A stretch of DNA of 64,000 nt from Carya illinoinensis (taxonomy: Eukaryota > Streptophyta > Magnoliopsida > Fagales > Juglandaceae), in assembly GCF_018687715.1 (NCBI RefSeq), contig NC_056766.1, forward strand, positions 18,769,001 to 18,833,000, read 5' to 3'. A program made the translations under genes and the position numbers. The notes under the pieces were generated by a model that saw only the letters and a list, made by a program, of their open reading frames with translations, did not search any database and was not told where the DNA came from. Positions 62,741-64,000 of the stretch are shown one piece after another. Every line of letters starts with the position of its first letter. The first letter of the stretch is position 1.

Positions 62741-62997
62741 TGTAACTACTGTATATGCACTATGTTCATGTTACATTCTGAATGTTCTGTTTTGCAGTTG
62801 ACATCTCTATTGCACATCTAACTTCTAACCCATGAAAGTTAAACTTCCCATTTTATATATACTAAGATTGGATTATGTCAAATTAGTAATATCCCAATGT
62901 TCTGTGAAACCTAGGATTGCCAAACCTTCTAAAGATTCTGCCTTGTTCAGACTTGTTAAATTAACACAGACCTCAAAACACCCATCATCAACAACAG

Positions 62998-63464
62998 TTA
63001 GCCAACAGCCGTGTTATTTCCCCGTACTTCTTCGTTGATCTCTTGAATTTCCAGAATTTCGACTCTACGATTCATCTTCTTTTTTATCTTTACTGCCACA
63101 TCCGATGGTTTAAATATCCCACACACACACACCCTGCACTGCTGCTGCTCTATCAAATTTGAATCTATTTCTGCAGTATGAAAGGTTCATAAAAGGTGGG
63201 ATTATGCATGGGACTTGCATTTTAATAAAATAATAAAAAAAGAACTCGCCTTTCATGTTTAGAATGATTCTCCTCAATTTCCTGTAGCAAGCATTGCAGT
63301 CAACATTGATCCTCATCAGCATGCAATAATACTGCAATTGTGCAAAGAAAATAGAAGCTTTATTAAAAACTTTCGTTTTTTCCTGGGATTTAGCATTGAA
63401 AAAGCATTCCAAGAAACAGAAAGGGAGTTTATAAAGATGCTAAAGCACTTGCCTTTCCTGGCAT
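62998..63464 (-). CDS. Small HMA-domain (heavy-metal-associated) protein
   Basis: Three exons fit in frame: 63464-63453 (MPGK), 63331-63250 and 63170-62998, giving 88 residues. The HMA fold is visible: a beta strand MRINVDC with metal-binding C-x-x-C (CNAC, residues 12-15 of exon 2), a basic helix YRKLRRIILNM, then EIDSNLIE, a second strand QCRVCVCGIF and KPSDVAVKIKKKMNRRVEIL. The protein ends without a CaaX box, so it is not an isoprenylated HIPP. It resembles a small conserved plant HMA family. It probably binds a soft metal ion such as copper, zinc or cadmium or acts as an adaptor; the partner is unknown. Both introns (63452-63332 and 63249-63171) begin with GC rather than GT; the nearby GT alternatives would break the frame. 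Confidence 0.82.
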
Positions 63465-64000
63465 GAACCTGGAATTGACAGGATTTGATAGAGGTGTACA
63501 CAGGGAAAAAAAAAAAAAAAAATCTTGACGGAAGCTGATGATCTGGAAGAGCATCATGGACCAACAGCTGCTCATATTTCAATTTGTGGAATTGTCTTTG
63601 GGAAATTCTTTTCCTTCATTTTGGAATCCGATTCTTTGCGACGTGGGGAAAGAGGGTTTTATTTATTAGCTCCTAGCTTATTATCCCTAACTTCATGTTC
63701 AAGCCTTGTTTATTTCATATCATAGCGACAAGGGCAAGCATTACTTTCTGCTTGTGCTTTGGTTTTGCCTTAACTTATGCAACACAATGAAGCATCTCTT
63801 TCTTGTTTCTAAAGGTTTTATGTTGCACAAAACAAACTCATCTCTCCCTCTATCTTTAGTCACAAGCAAAAGCAGAAACCAACCGCATAATTGACTCAAT
63901 CATCCAAGAAGAAACTACATATTTGATTTATTCGACATCAATGTACATTGAAGCTTGTATAGACATGGCCTTATCAATCTCAGGAGTATTATGAAATATA
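63465..64000. other. Upstream flank of the HMA gene
   Basis: Probably holds the 5' UTR and promoter of the minus-strand HMA gene. A poly-A run (on +) lies at about 63507-63523. No further exon is recognised. Confidence 0.4.

Noticed and set aside
63316..63582. 88-residue minus-strand open frame upstream of the HMA exons
   Set aside because: It runs through the inferred intron and poly-A region. The exon chain MPGK plus the HMA domain explains the conserved part better.
1..64000. CRISPR arrays, tRNA or rRNA genes, bacterial or organellar inserts
   Set aside because: Nothing with the needed repeat-spacer, cloverleaf or organelle gene signals was seen, although a tRNA scan could not be run.

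Overview
This is nuclear DNA from a flowering plant, almost certainly a woody eudicot. The genes have many short exons with GT-AG or GC-AG introns, the intergenic DNA is AT-rich, and plant-type mobile elements are dense: a chromovirus, solo LTRs, L1-type LINEs, and Tourist-like and hAT-like MITEs. A Fagales-type tree (walnut/oak group) is a guess from the general look of the repeats, not something I can prove. Nothing here is bacterial, and I saw no rRNA, tRNA or CRISPR.

Layout. (1) 1-12000: a decayed FAR1/FRS-type, MULE-transposase-derived gene on + (3943-7125), then an 89-bp tandem repeat array, then a small convergent GRF-zinc-finger gene on - (9125-8551) whose upstream DNA carries a 46-bp minisatellite and a TTAGGG/TTGGGG-like tract. 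(2) 12000-15100: microsatellite, an hAT-like MITE and a 1.3-kb non-LTR retroelement with a perfect 13-bp target duplication. (3) 15488-30895 (-): a complete 12-exon PSI1-type gene (PSK SIMULATOR, DUF3475/DUF668, 653 aa). Its 9-kb first intron holds two LINEs in antisense, which themselves contain a Tourist-like MITE, a tiny LINE tail and an hAT-like element. (4) 31000-46800: gene-free, with a truncated RNase H-bearing LINE, a 1.4-kb and a 2.3-kb probable solo LTR, a MITE and LTR debris. (5) 46846-52190 (-): a complete PTP1-type protein tyrosine phosphatase gene (340 aa). (6) 54007-59587 (-): an intact young chromovirus (Ty3/Gypsy with chromodomain) with 433-bp LTRs about 1.8% diverged. (7) 59600-62990: LTR fragments. 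(8) 62998-63464 (-): a small HMA-domain metal-binding protein gene of 88 aa, in which both introns use GC donors.

The three confident host genes (PSI1, PTP1, HMA) are independent loci on the same strand with no operon-like logic. PSI1 and PTP1 both belong to growth or stress signalling, but their proximity looks incidental. Most of the remaining sequence is transposon history, much of which can be dated relatively because insertions are nested and keep their target-site duplications. All exon borders were assigned by hand from reading frame, splice motifs and family conservation; none was checked against transcripts.
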